Source: Daphnia pulex (taxonomy: Eukaryota; Arthropoda; Branchiopoda; Diplostraca; Daphniidae). Taken from it: DNA of 64,000 bases. Below are positions 1 to 10,691 of the stretch, piece after piece. The position numbers were made by a program, and so were the translations under genes. The notes under the pieces were generated by a model. It was not told where the DNA came from. It was given only the letters and a program-made list of their open reading frames with translations, and ran no database searches. Position 1 is the first letter of the stretch; each line of letters begins with the position of its first letter. The stretch is from NCBI RefSeq assembly GCF_021134715.1, contig NC_060025.1:4960001-5024000 (forward strand), given 5' to 3'.

Positions 1-3000
1 CTCCGGCGACTAGATTCGTGCCGTTGTCGCTGTAGCAGATCCGTGGTAGACCGCGTAGATCGACGAATCCATCATGTGGAATCCAGATCCATCGAGTGGG
101 TAACGTCCAGATGAACTGCACGACAGTCAAGGCAAGTGAAAATGACGCCATAGCGTTTCACCTTGCGGCGAAAGATGGTTAGGAAGAACGGACCGAAGAA
201 ATCGATTCCTACATTTGAAAATGCCGGCAAATGAGATTGAAGTCGGCTAGCGGGAAGCGGACCCATCAATGGAGGATCCGGTTTGCTGTTGCGCAATTTG
301 CACTCGAAGCAATCGCGGATAATACGCCGGATTTATGCGCGAGGCCGTAGAACGTGAAATTGCAGGCTTAAATCGTGTAGCGTGAATTCAGTTGACGCAT
401 AGTCCAGCCGCTCATGTGCCTCCCGGATCAACATGGTGGAGAGTTGACTGGTGGGATCCAGGATGATAGGATGCTTGGCGAATTCCGGAATGGACGCATG
501 TGGAATGGACGGAATGCGCATGCCTTCCGCCAACGCGCATAATTCGGTGCTGAGTCGTCAGGTGGATTGCCGAAATTCCTCTTGAACAGTCGTCGGCTGG
601 ATTGAGATTGCCGGGCAAATGACGCCATTGACTTGCTTTGCTGGTATCGGCGATCTCCGTTATGCGATGGGCGACAAATGCGTGATATTTGCACCTTGTC
701 GGATGGATCCACTGGAGGACAGTCTGAGAGTCGCACCAGTAGGTCACGTTGGAAGCGATTGGTCCGAGCTCTTTTACGGCGCTGGCACACAATCTGGCAC
801 CGAGGACGGCTCCTTGCAGCTCCAAGCGAGGGATGGACAATTGACGCAGAGGAGCGACTCGAGCCTTTGCAAGGATTAAATTTAAAGAAAAATTCTCTTC
901 GCCGTATTTCGTGCGTATATAGACGCACGCACCAAAACCAGCTTTGGAGGCGTCGGTGAATACGTGTAGCTCGTATTCCAGTGGCTTCGACTGTTTTCGA
1001 AAACAGCGGGGTATCTTCAGTTTTGCGATGAATTCGAGCTCCGATGCCCACGCCTTCCAGACAGCTAGCAGATTCGGTGGCAGCGCGTCGTCCCAGTTAA
1101 TTCCGGTGCGCCAAACATCTTGCATAAGAATTTTCGCGACCATTATCACCGGGGAAAGAAAACCCATTGGGTCATAAACCGAGGAAATTTCTTGCAAAAT
1201 TTCTCGTTTTGTCTTGATGTCAGTCCTAGTGGAAGTTTTGAAAATAAAGATATCAGCTTGACAATCCCACAACATTCCAAGCGTGCGCTCGATCGGAAGT
1301 CGGTCAGCGTCCAAATCCAAGGAGCGCGATAAATCATTTTTATCGATGGTGGCCAACACGGAGCGTGATGAAGACAGCCATTGAACCATATTGAATCCGC
1401 CCAGTTTCAGCAACGCGGATACGTCCTGGCGGAGTGTGATGGCCTCTTCTTCGGTTTCGGTGCAGTCCAAATAGTTGTCGACATAGATGTTGCTTAATAC
1501 CTTGTTTGCGACGTTTAGAGGTGGCCAAAATCTTCGGCCGTACGTCGGAGCGCGAAAATGCATGTGCCAAAAATGTGGACCGTCATTTGAAAAGTTGTCG
1601 GTGGATCTTGGCTGCCGGGCGTCCTCCATAAAAATTTGAGTAGCGACTGCTGGTGTTTAGCCACTTGAACTTGGTGATACATTTTTTCTATGTCACCTGA
1701 CATTGGTACCGGCAGCATCCGAAAACGCAAAATAACTCCTATTAGGCAAGTTAAAAGATCCGGGCCTTTGAATAATTGGTCTTTCAGGGACGTACTGCGG
1801 TGTTGTGCGGAGGGATTAAAAACCACGCGAACTTTGCCAGGTTTCGCGGGCGTTTGGACACCATGATGCGGCAGGATCCATTCTTGGCCGTTTGAAGCAG
1901 GATTCGATGGGGCCGGGATGGCATGGCCAAGAGAGATGTATTCTTCTACAACTCGAGCGTAACTTTTCGCGAATGTTGGATCTTTTTCGAAGCGTCGCTC
2001 CAGCGAATGAAGATGCCGAAGCGCCACTTCTCGATTGTTGGGTAAAGTTGGAGTTTCATTTCACAGCATAAGCGCCACCTCATACCGCTCACCGATATGG
2101 CGAATTGTTTTGTTTAAGATGCTGAGAGCTTTCTTGTCTTCGTTACTCATCGGCGGGTGTGCGGGAGAGTTGACACCGAAGGATTCCGTGAGCCAGAACT
2201 GCGTGACAGCATCTTCTAATTTTTGAAATACAGAATGTTTATAAACATGAAGAATTTTTGAATGCGACGTGTCTTGTGGTTGCAGCATTGTGGTTGGGAC
2301 TGGGCCTGTTAGACACCAACGAAAATGGGTTTGTATTCCGTCAGGAGCTTCTATTCCGTCCGGAGGCATCCGGACGTCCAACACATCATGGACTCTCATG
2401 ACGTCAGGTCCGAGAAGTACAGATACCTTATTGGAGTCGATGAGAGGGAAGTCAAAGTCATTCAAATGTTTCAACTGGTGTTTAAGAGCTGGCCAATTGA
2501 TTTTCCGGCTCTTCACTTCCAACTTCGGGACAGAGTATGCATTTTTCACAGCGAAGGCACGACTCTGATCTCGAGGAAAAATATTGAATTTGACTCTGGT
2601 TGTTTTGATTTCTGGATCGACGCCGTGGAAGGATCCAAGTCGAGCGATTTCAGTCGGCCCATCAATTTTCAGATGAGCGGATAAATCTTGAAGAATGAGG
2701 GAAGCTTCACTTCCAGGATCTAGGAGAGCGAAGGTGTCGACTTTATTTCCCTTATGTTCGACCGTCACGGGCACTACTTGCAATAAAGTAATTATTTGAG
2801 CCCCATCTACGAAGTGAGTGGCTACTAATTTCTTTTCTTCTTTTTTGTGAAGAGGGGGTTTCTCCGTTTGAGGTTGAGCTTTTTCCGATTCTTGATTTTT
2901 CCAAGAAATGCGTGGGGCACCATGCATCAAAGTATGATGGCGAAATTCACAGTCTTTGACGTCGCATTTTTTCTTGCATGTACACTCTTTGAGCATGTGA

Positions 3001-3511
3001 CCTTTGCTTAAGCATTTAATGCAACAACCGGAACTTTTGATGAACTGCGCTCTCTCTTCTAGAGTTTTTGCGCTGAACTTTGGACACTGGGCGAGCCGAT
3101 GATCTTCTTTGCAGAGAAGGCAGATTAACTTTTTCGGATGGTTCTCTGCTTGGTCTTTTGCTTTTGCTTTGCCTTCTTTGTTGCCTTGTTGCTGGGGCGG
3201 AAGGGGGGGGGGTTGGGAACCGAACGCCTGGATTTTTTTGCCGGCCCATTTTTTGCCTTTGTTGTTGCTGGTCTTTTTTAATCTTTAATTGACAGTGCTT
3301 GGCCATCATCTCACCTTTTACTACCGAGTGAAGCCAGTCAGCGAAATCTTGCAGGTTTAGACACCGAGGATGATTCTTACTTATCTTTTTCCCCCACCTG
3401 CTTTGGATGTCGGGGGGGGGGCATCTTCGAGTGAACTAGCTCCATAAGTGTCACGGAGTGAAGTTCTTTTTCATATCCGCCGCTCTTGAGTGACGCAACG
3501 GACCCGTTGAT
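1..3511 (-). mobile_element. BEL/Pao LTR retrotransposon, 3' part (gag C-terminus and pol), decayed
   Basis: Read on the minus strand, this stretch runs gag C-terminus, aspartic protease, reverse transcriptase, RNase H, then the start of integrase, which is BEL/Pao order. The element leaves the window at position 1, so its 3' LTR is not seen. At 3511 it is interrupted by the Gypsy insertion and resumes at 9217 on the other side, where the same gag frame continues. Coding is broken in several places (listed with the pol pseudogene), so this copy cannot make its own proteins unless some breaks are assembly errors. Confidence 0.9.
1..3511 (-). pseudogene. BEL/Pao gag C-terminus and pol, disrupted
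   Basis: Recognisable parts on the minus strand are as follows. Cys/His-rich gag zinc knuckles lie around 2930-3120. A retropepsin-like site (LLDPGSEASL) is near 2730. Reverse transcriptase lies around 1500-2030, with the catalytic motif YVDNYLD near 1470. The RT/RNase H linker (SVYDPMGFLSPV) is near 1185. An RNase H-like domain follows, then an integrase start with a zinc-binding HERLDY/CFEC region and GIDFFGPFF near 200. Lesions: frame changes at two 10-G runs (3203-3212 and 3412-3421), an in-frame TGA at 2061-2063, a frameshift near 1520, another near 560-600, and an in-frame TAA at 333-335. The two homopolymer breaks could be slippage or assembly errors. The others look like true decay. 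Confidence 0.85.
3507..3511. repeat. Target-site duplication TTGAT, left copy
   Basis: TTGAT directly abuts the left LTR of the Gypsy element, and the same five bases follow the right LTR at 9217-9221. Five-base duplications are typical of LTR-retrotransposon integrases. The duplicated bases belong to the BEL gag coding sequence, which makes the BEL element the older resident. Confidence 0.9.
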
Positions 3512-3683
3512 TGTTAAGTCTGCGTTAGGCACTGTATTCTAAGTCCACAAGGCGTATGAAATACACAAGACGGGAACGGTAAGACCTTCCTCCGCTCTAC
3601 TCTCGACTCGAATGCCGTTCACTCCGTGGCCCTCTGGCGTAAGCCTTTCGTGCGCCATCTGTGATCGCATTCAATACATCACA
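3512..3683 (-). repeat. Gypsy 3' LTR (172 bp)
   Basis: The downstream LTR relative to the coding strand. It has TG...CA ends and matches 9045-9216 throughout. A short purine-rich stretch (minus strand GGGAGGAGT, about 3684-3692) adjoins its inner edge and is the likely polypurine tract priming plus-strand synthesis. Confidence 0.95.
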
Positions 3684-3860
3684 ACTCCTCCCGAGCCCTC
3701 GCTCGGTACAAACAAACAGAACAAACAAATAGAATGATGATTCCATGAATACATCCAATGGGAAGCGAATGTCGGCGACACTTTGGGGTGGATAGGGGAC
3801 ACTTGCATATTAAACGAGCACAAATGATCAAACGGGAATGGTTGTACGACATGGAATAAA

Positions 3861-6800
3861 TTACACAGATGTGATGACCCTCTGCTTCCGGACGCGAGTT
3901 CCACGGCGTGGGCCGTCCGGCGCCGGAACGATGGGAGGCTGTTGGGTTGATGCGGGGGGAACGATGACATCCGCTACCGTGGGCGCGCTGCCGTCTGCCG
4001 ATGGGTTGATTCGGACGATCGTCGCCGTCGTCTCTTCTTCCGCCGGGACCAAGGGGCGGAGGAACCGCCGATTGCGCCACAGGACGCTGCCACTAGCAAA
4101 TTTGATTCGGTAGGATCGGTAGCGGCCAACCGCCACAATGACGCCCACATGAGTCCAAAGCTTGGAATCCGGGTCTTGGATCCGTACCGGCGTGCCGATC
4201 CGAAGTGGTGACAATGGGCGGGTATGAGCGTCGTACCGAAGTTTAGTTTCAGCAGCCGCCGCCGCCTGTCGCTCCCGTGCTATCATGGCGTCCTTCCATT
4301 TGGGAGCATAGGATGATCGATGCGCCGGGACGATGGAGCGGAGTTGGTGGCCGAATAAAATTTGTGCCGGTGATGCACCGCTCTCGTGGGGGGTGTTCCG
4401 AAACTCAAGGAGCCCCGCTAGAAATTCTTCCGATGATAAATCTCCGGTCTTCGCCACTAATTCTTTTATCGCCTTCACTGCTGCCTCCGCATTGCCGTTG
4501 CTCTGGGGGTAATGAGGGGAAGAGTTACCCCATGCCACGCCCCAACGTTTCAGTGTCTCTTGGAAAACTCCGGCATCGAATTGAGGTCCATTATCCGAGC
4601 GGAATCGCATGGGCACGCCCAGCTCGACGAAATTGTGCACGACTGCCTGGACTACTTCTCGCGCGGTGGGATCGCGTCGCCACTGGTGGACTACCGGCCA
4701 ACCCGATAATCTGTCCGCGTATACCAGCACATGGAGGTTTCCGTGCTGGAATAAGTCGGCCGACACGTCTTCAAATACGAATGTCGGTAGCGGGTCTGAC
4801 ATCAGTGGCTCCTGGCACTGGCTCGGTCGCCTCTCCTGGCACTTGGAGCAGCGTTCGACGAGCATCGTGACGTCGTTCGATATTCCCGGCCAATATACCG
4901 TCTGCTGGGCCCGTCGTTTTGTCCGGACGATGCCCTGGTGGGCGGCGTGAAGTTTTTGGAGAATGTTACGGCGAGATGAGAACGGCACCACGATGCGGGA
5001 TCCAAAGAGGACAAGGCCGTCTTCCGTAGACAGTTGGTGACGAATGGACCAAAACTGACGTATGTAGTTCGTCACGCGGGCACGGTCCGTGCCGAAACCT
5101 GATTCGACTGCCGCCACTAGGGCCGTGTAGTCCGCGTCTGCCACGGCGGTGGATCGCAGATCGGCCAGCAAAGCGTCCGGCAAATGATCCGACGGGGCCG
5201 ATTCGTCTTCAGAGTTGCATACAGCCGCGATCGACTGAATCACCACATTCCGAACGGAAAAATCAAGGTCTGCACCCACACGTTCATCTTCTGGCGCTGG
5301 GTCGTTGACTGGGGCCCGTGATAAGGCGTCTGGAATGGCGTGCTCCTTCCCCTTTCTCCAAACGGTTGTGAAAGAATAGGGCGACAGTCGCTCTTTCAGA
5401 CGCTGTATTTTAGGGTTGTCTATAGCATCCAGGGTATGCTTGTCTAAGATTGCTACGAGGGCCTGATGATCCACCATCAGGGTGAAATTTGGAAGACCAG
5501 ATAGGTATAAGCGGCACTTTCGGATCGCCCACTCGACTGCAGCCAGCTCCAGCTCCACGATGGCGTATCGTGATTCGACATCGGAGCACCAACGGGAATT
5601 GGCATCCACTAGACGCCAGCCTCCGTCGTGTCGCTGCATTAGCGCATACCCCATTCCGTTCTTGCGCGAGGCGTCGACTTGGATGACTGTTTCACGGTCT
5701 GGTTCGAAATGGACCACCACGGGCGGGGAGATTAAAGCCAACTTAACGGCGGCGAATGCTCGGTCATGGTCCGGCGTCCACACGTATGGGTTGCGTGTGC
5801 TGAGAAGAGGTCGGAGGGGTTCCTTGGCCGCTGCCACCTCCGTCGAAAATCCGGCGAGTTGCTCCACCAAGCCCATGAATGACCGTAATTCTGAAATATT
5901 AGTCGGCCGGGGAAATTGAGACAGGGCCTTTAATTTGGCCTCCTCGATGGTGACTCCGCCGTGCTTGATCTCGTATCCAACCCACGACACACGATGTTGG
6001 GCGAAACGAAACTTTTCTTTGCTGAAGGTGATCCCGGCGTCGCGTGCCGCTTGAAGAACTTCACACACTCCCCTCACGTGCTCGGGGAAGGTACGATCGA
6101 AGCGAAGCAGATCGTCGACCACACGCACCGTATTTGACACTGCGGCGAACGCAACATCCGCCCTCCTGTTGTATTCGTCACCCGAGCAACTGAGGCCCAT
6201 GGACGCGCGGAGGAACTTAAAACGGCCCCACGGCGTCATAAAGGTGGTTAAATGTTGACAGGAGGGATGGAGGGGAATTTGATAGTACCCGTTGGCGGCG
6301 TCGAAACTGGTGTAGAATCGGCACTCGCTGTCTATTTCGGCGACCGCATCACGTGGAGTACGCGTAGGGTGAGTTGGCCGCAGGACGAACTTATTTAATC
6401 GGGTATGGTCGACACAGATGCGGATCTTGCCGGTCTTGGCATTCCTAATCACCACCAGGGGGGCGGCCCATTCCGTCGCTTCGGTCACTGGCACGATCAC
6501 TCCCTGCGACACCAATTGGTCCAGCTTGGACTTCACTTCCGGACGATCACTAAATGGGATTGGTCGGGCGCCGTTCACATAATATGGCACTGCATCGTCC
6601 CGCAATTGAATCATCATATCTGGCCCCGCCATTGTCCGTAAACCATCTTCCTGGTCGAACACAGAATCGAATTCTGCTGCGATAGCCGCCTCGATTTCTG
6701 CGATCTGTTCCGCTGATGGGTCCAAGGGTAAGTGAATGCCCCGTAGAAATTCCCACTCTGATGGTTGAGACGGCTGATCTGCATCCTCTGTCGGCGAAAT

Positions 6801-8432
6801 CTGCACGGACTGAATTGGTGTCAGTGGCTGTGGGTAATCCGCATGGATGATTGCAAGATTCACGCAATCCAAACGGCAGATGAGCATTCCGCGTATTTCC
6901 GGGCAAAACACCACCGTCATACGGGTACACCGACCGCCATAACGAACGGAAATTTCGTGCTGCCCGATGGATAGGAGTGGAGTGGACCGGTCAGCCATGA
7001 CCAGTTCGAAAGGGGAATGCAATAGGTCCGCTTCGGTCATACCTAAAGCCGCCATGACATCGCGCCCGGCCACGCTCACCTCTGCTCCAGGGTCGGGGAT
7101 TGCGTCATCAATTGTCGCGACCGACGAGCCGCTCTCGTCCAACAAAACCTCCAATGCGATGGTGGGGGATCTGCGTTGCCGATGGTTGGCTTGCACGTTG
7201 CCAATAGTAATGTGACCGACTTTTGATTTCGATCCGCCGCTGCCGCCACCGCCGCCGCTGCCGCCACTGCTGCCACCGCTGCTGCCACCACTGCTGCCGT
7301 TGCCGCCACCCCCGCCGCTCTTTCCTCTTTCGCGATTGGGGCACTTTGGGGCAAAATGGTCCGGTTGACCGCATGAATGGCACGTGCGTCCTATGGCCGG
7401 GCACGTAATCCCAGTGGAGTGCGCTGCGTGACCGCATGATTTGCATTCGTTTGCATATGGGCGCTCCGTGCGATTGCGTTTGTTCTGGATCAATGATATG
7501 CCGGAATGGCCACTTAAAGAGCGTTCATTGGCCCGTGCGGATTCTTCACTCCTGCAGATGTTGACTGTCGATTGCAGGGCGGGAAATGGGCTCATTGCCA
7601 GCAGCTTTTTCTTGGTTTCAGCATCTCTCGTGCCGGCAATGATGCGCGTGACTAGACGGGTGTCAAAACAGGTTGCACATAAATCTGCCGCTTCAGCTAA
7701 GCGGCGGAGTGCGATATAAAAATCGTCGAACGTTTCCGATGGACCTTGTCGCCGTTCTTCAAAGGCGACTCTGTCGAGGGCGATGTTACGTTTCGCGCGG
7801 ACGTAATCGGCGATGCGATCCAGTACCAAATCCGGAGTGGTGATCGTGGTGGGCAGTATACCCAGCGCCACCTCGACAATTTGTTGCATGGCTGGGTCCA
7901 GGGCCATACGGAAAGCCGCCATCTGCTCCGACCCAGGATATGTTGCCAGCTGGCTTAGTTCGGCGAAGTCGTTCCAACGGTTCCTCCAGGACCGCAGGAG
8001 GGGAATGGTGACATCGCCGTGAAGTTTTTCCACGCTAGAGGTGTCCAGCCGCCGTCGTTGAGGCGTTGCCGGAGTAACAAGACCGCCGCCGCCGCCACCA
8101 GCGCCACCGCCACCGCCACCACCAGCGCCACCGCCACCGCCGCCACCAGCGCCACCGCCACCGCCGCCACCGCCACCACCAGCGCCTCCACCGGCCGCCG
8201 TGATCAATGTTTGCAGTTGACCAGAAATGGCCAGTAATTGAGCCTCCAGGGTGTCGATCCGGTTTCCGGCCGCCGCCGCCGCCGCTAACGCATCCGCCGC
8301 CGTTGGTGCCGCCGGTGGTGTTGCCATTGCGTGTGTGGCTCGCAGACGAGCACGGGTGATGATGGGTGAAGTAGCGATATGTTGCTTCCTTTTGGACATA
8401 AACGGAGCGCGAGTAGAATCACAGCCGCTCAC
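3861..8432 (-). CDS. Gypsy gag-pol polyprotein, single open frame (1523 codons)
   Basis: This encodes the structural and enzymatic proteins of the Gypsy retrotransposon. In order: a gag region with an Ala-rich segment and a run of glycines (about residues 80-118, coded by GCC/CCACC repeats at 8090-8190); two zinc knuckles (CKSCGHAAH... and [14 protein letters not shown], about 325-365); a second Gly/Ser-rich linker; a protease site reading DPGAEVSV instead of the usual D-T/S-G; reverse transcriptase with VVDD near residue 770; RNase H ([16 protein letters not shown]); and integrase with an HHCC-type finger and a D,D-35-E triad at about residues 1226, 1280 and 1316. No internal stop or frameshift is present, and gag and pol share one frame. 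The upstream ATG at 8432 was chosen; the internal ATG near 8400 is an alternative start. Confidence 0.95.
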   Translation of the reverse strand: MSGCDSTRAPFMSKRKQHIATSPIITRARLRATHAMATPPAAPTAADALAAAAAAGNRIDTLEAQLLAISGQLQTLITAAGGGAGGGGGGGGGGAGGGGGGGAGGGGGGGAGGGGGGLVTPATPQRRRLDTSSVEKLHGDVTIPLLRSWRNRWNDFAELSQLATYPGSEQMAAFRMALDPAMQQIVEVALGILPTTITTPDLVLDRIADYVRAKRNIALDRVAFEERRQGPSETFDDFYIALRRLAEAADLCATCFDTRLVTRIIAGTRDAETKKKLLAMSPFPALQSTVNICRSEESARANERSLSGHSGISLIQNKRNRTERPYANECKSCGHAAHSTGITCPAIGRTCHSCGQPDHFAPKCPNRERGKSGGGGGNGSSGGSSGGSSGGSGGGGGSGGSKSKVGHITIGNVQANHRQRRSPTIALEVLLDESGSSVATIDDAIPDPGAEVSVAGRDVMAALGMTEADLLHSPFELVMADRSTPLLSIGQHEISVRYGGRCTRMTVVFCPEIRGMLICRLDCVNLAIIHADYPQPLTPIQSVQISPTEDADQPSQPSEWEFLRGIHLPLDPSAEQIAEIEAAIAAEFDSVFDQEDGLRTMAGPDMMIQLRDDAVPYYVNGARPIPFSDRPEVKSKLDQLVSQGVIVPVTEATEWAAPLVVIRNAKTGKIRICVDHTRLNKFVLRPTHPTRTPRDAVAEIDSECRFYTSFDAANGYYQIPLHPSCQHLTTFMTPWGRFKFLRASMGLSCSGDEYNRRADVAFAAVSNTVRVVDDLLRFDRTFPEHVRGVCEVLQAARDAGITFSKEKFRFAQHRVSWVGYEIKHGGVTIEEAKLKALSQFPRPTNISELRSFMGLVEQLAGFSTEVAAAKEPLRPLLSTRNPYVWTPDHDRAFAAVKLALISPPVVVHFEPDRETVIQVDASRKNGMGYALMQRHDGGWRLVDANSRWCSDVESRYAIVELELAAVEWAIRKCRLYLSGLPNFTLMVDHQALVAILDKHTLDAIDNPKIQRLKERLSPYSFTTVWRKGKEHAIPDALSRAPVNDPAPEDERVGADLDFSVRNVVIQSIAAVCNSEDESAPSDHLPDALLADLRSTAVADADYTALVAAVESGFGTDRARVTNYIRQFWSIRHQLSTEDGLVLFGSRIVVPFSSRRNILQKLHAAHQGIVRTKRRAQQTVYWPGISNDVTMLVERCSKCQERRPSQCQEPLMSDPLPTFVFEDVSADLFQHGNLHVLVYADRLSGWPVVHQWRRDPTAREVVQAVVHNFVELGVPMRFRSDNGPQFDAGVFQETLKRWGVAWGNSSPHYPQSNGNAEAAVKAIKELVAKTGDLSSEEFLAGLLEFRNTPHESGASPAQILFGHQLRSIVPAHRSSYAPKWKDAMIARERQAAAAAETKLRYDAHTRPLSPLRIGTPVRIQDPDSKLWTHVGVIVAVGRYRSYRIKFASGSVLWRNRRFLRPLVPAEEETTATIVRINPSADGSAPTVADVIVPPASTQQPPIVPAPDGPRRGTRVRKQRVITSV

Positions 8433-8711
8433 TGGCCACTATGTTCAGCGATGCTGTGTCACGCAGAATATACGATGCAGGGATGGTACAAAAGGCACAG
8501 CGACGATTTTGCACCGTGTGTTGCGCCACCTGTTGGTCGAAAGCGAACTTCGTGGGAATACGGAACAAGCAGGCACAAATAAGGCACTAATAACACTCGT
8601 CGCACAGAAAAAGAAAAAGTCGGGTTGAGAAATTAACTCAGCGAGAAAAGTAGTTGGGGCCTGATATGCCGTGACTCTGATCTGCCGACATAAACGAGGG
8701 GCTGCAAAAAC

Positions 8712-8724
8712 CAAGATGGCGGCG
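8712..8724 (+). promoter_or_regulatory. YY1/Pho-like motif, copy 1, in the Gypsy leader
   Basis: CAAGATGGCGGCG contains AAGATGGCGGC, the classical binding consensus of the zinc-finger protein YY1 (Pho in insects). It lies in the transcribed leader, antisense to the element, and is repeated 189 bases on. Binding here is inferred from the motif only. Confidence 0.4.
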
Positions 8725-8900
8725 CCCATAAGCCGCGTGCGTTGGTCGGGTTCGCACCACAAAAAAAATGTCGATAAATCGAGAAAATTCAAAGCAATCT
8801 GAAATGCCGCACAACTAACCGTACGGGGACCGGCACATGAGTGACGCCTCCGACAGAGTGGCCTCCTGCACTATCAGGAGTGGGGATTCGATCGTCAAGG

Positions 8901-8913
8901 CAAGATGGCGGCG
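8901..8913 (+). promoter_or_regulatory. YY1/Pho-like motif, copy 2, in the Gypsy leader
   Basis: The second exact copy of CAAGATGGCGGCG. The flanks also resemble copy 1 (both are followed within ten bases by CAT and a GCCGC), so the pair may come from a small internal duplication. Confidence 0.4.
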
Positions 8914-9044
8914 TACATGGGCCGCATGGACGAAAGTCGAACACTGAGGGCGAGGAACACAGGGAAACGCAGGGTTCACTAGAGTCACGAAAAAAGTACA
9001 CCACTATGTTTAGCAATCGTAGGTGCGTGAGACCAACTGCGCCA

Positions 9045-9216
9045 TGTTAAGTCTGCGTTAGGCACTGTATTCTAAGTCCACAAGGCGTATGAAATACACA
9101 AGACGGGAACGGTAAGACCTTCCTCCGCTCTACTCTCGACTCGAATGCCGTTCACTCCGTGGCCCTCTGGCGTAAGCCTTTCGTGCGCCATCTGTGATCG
9201 CATTCAATACATCACA
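9045..9216 (-). repeat. Gypsy 5' LTR (172 bp)
   Basis: The upstream LTR relative to the minus-strand coding frame. It matches 3512-3683 throughout and presumably carries the promoter. No clear TATA box was recognised. Confidence 0.95.
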
Positions 9217-9221
9217 TTGAT
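9217..9221. repeat. Target-site duplication TTGAT, right copy
   Basis: This partners 3507-3511. Removing the Gypsy element plus one TTGAT copy brings the BEL gag reading frame back into register across the site. Confidence 0.9.
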
Positions 9222-10691
9222 GTTTTTCGAGACTTTCCTCAATGATTTGTAGTCGTTCATATTCAATTTCGGTAGATTGATCAGTGATTGAATATAAGAT
9301 CTGGAGACTAGTTGCGGGTGGCCGTAGGTTTCTTCTAGTTCCCGAAGAGCTTTATCATACAAAGCTGGACTGCTCAAAGAATCTCTGAGGCCATCTCGAA
9401 TATCTTGAGTTAAACACTGCTTCAATATTGCCATCTTCTGGGTCGTCGAGATGGACGAATTCTGGTGGACGAGATCTCTATAGATCGCGATCCAATCGGC
9501 CCATTTTTTCCAGTCTCCGTCGAAGGGTTGTAATTTCGGCAAACGAAAAACAGAGAACGAGTTTTTGTTGTTGACGGACGGCTCGGGTGTCTGGTTGACT
9601 GGCCATTTTTTTTAATCGATAAAATCATGTTTTTAGCTGGACTCGTCGTCGATCGTATAATAAGAAGGCGGTTCTGGAAATTGATCTTCGTCTTCATTTT
9701 CGTCCGGTTCTTCATCGGTGAATTCCGTTTTATGGGATGCTTGATGTTTTGGTCTGGCACCCATTTCTTTCTTGTTTGTGTCGACAGTGTTTGCCGAGTT
9801 CTTTGAAGCGTGCGAAGCTAATTTTTTATCGAAAGCCGTAGTGAGTTCGCTAATGCGAGCCTCTAACTCTCGTTGAAACTGATTTTTGTCCGTTTGACGA
9901 GACATTTTTTCGTCTTCGAGAAGCCGCTGTTGATTTCTGAGATCGGTTTTTAAGGTTGCTTCTAAATTTTGCCGTTCCTGCTGCTCTTTTGCTAGAGCCT
10001 CGTTGCGCTCTTTGAGCCACGCTGCCAAATTTCGGTTGTCTTCGGCGATTCCATTGATCGTTTGGGTCCTCAATATTGCTTCATCGGTGTATTGTTGGTT
10101 GATCTGCGCTATGGTCGCTTGGAGACGTTGTAGCTCACACTGAAGATTTTGACGAGCTACTTTTTCTTCTGCTAACTCACGGGTTAAAACACGCGTGGTT
10201 TTTTGGCTAGGTGATATACTGTCGACAATGCTGCTTTGGTGATAATTTGGGAAATGCGTGCTATTCTTGGATTCTGATAGATGAGACGGCAAACTGACCG
10301 AACTGTGAATTGATGAAGCGGCTGAGGGAGCTCTTAGAACATTTCTGATGTAGTCGTCGATTCGTGCGTAGCATGCTGTTGTGACCTGCTCTAAGTTGTT
10401 GACCCAGTCGTTTTCTGGAATTAGTCTTTGCGTTAGTGACGACCGAAAAATGTTGTGGGCCCGGTTGGCTAGATTCTTTCTCATAAAATTCAGCTCGGTC
10501 CTGTTGCCTAGTTCAGACATGTGTTTTTTTATCCCCGTTATTAATTTCGTGTGACGGCTTTTTTCGTTGGATCTGACTTGCTTGTTGGCGCGATCTTGAA
10601 ATAGTGGGGGGAAATCGTCGGTGACGTCCGTCTGAATATCAGCATTTTGACTGGGGGGCCTATTGGCTTCGGCCATTTTGACACCAAACAA
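9217..10691 (-). pseudogene. BEL/Pao gag N-terminal part, broken by stops and the Gypsy insertion
   Basis: Minus-strand gag. The N-terminal frame (9633-10691; ATG at 10691, alternative at 10676) encodes about 350 residues that are charged and predicted to be coiled coil, rich in Glu, Gln and Arg. In the same frame come two TAA stops (9633-9635 and 9615-9617), and then the conserved BEL gag domain (motif LQPFDGDWKKWADW, DUF1759 type) runs to the Gypsy insertion. Its C-terminal continuation is at 3511 and below. The BEL 5' LTR should lie above 10691, but I could not find its edges because the partner LTR is outside the window. Confidence 0.85.

Larger units (their letters stand above)
8433..9044 (-). 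other. Gypsy 5' leader with primer-binding-site candidate
   Basis: This is non-coding sequence between the 5' LTR and gag. The first bases inside the 5' LTR read TGGCGCAGTTGGT on the minus strand (9032-9044), where a tRNA-primed binding site is expected; TGG pairing with a tRNA 3' CCA fits. I cannot name the tRNA. The same string also matches a tRNA box A consensus. The leader holds two copies of CAAGATGGCGGCG on the plus strand (8712-8724 and 8901-8913). Confidence 0.6.
3512..9216 (-). mobile_element. Gypsy-type (Ty3) LTR retrotransposon, full length, young
   Basis: A 5.7-kb element bounded by two 172-bp LTRs (3512-3683 and 9045-9216) that I read as identical base for base. Each begins TGTTAAG and ends ATCACA on the plus strand. 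The insertion is flanked by TTGAT duplications. The body holds one long open gag-pol frame on the minus strand (3861-8432) and a ~610-base leader (8433-9044). Matching LTRs plus an open frame imply recent integration and possible activity. Domain order protease-RT-RNase H-integrase assigns it to Ty3/Gypsy. The clade is not resolved, and I see no envelope frame. Confidence 0.95.
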
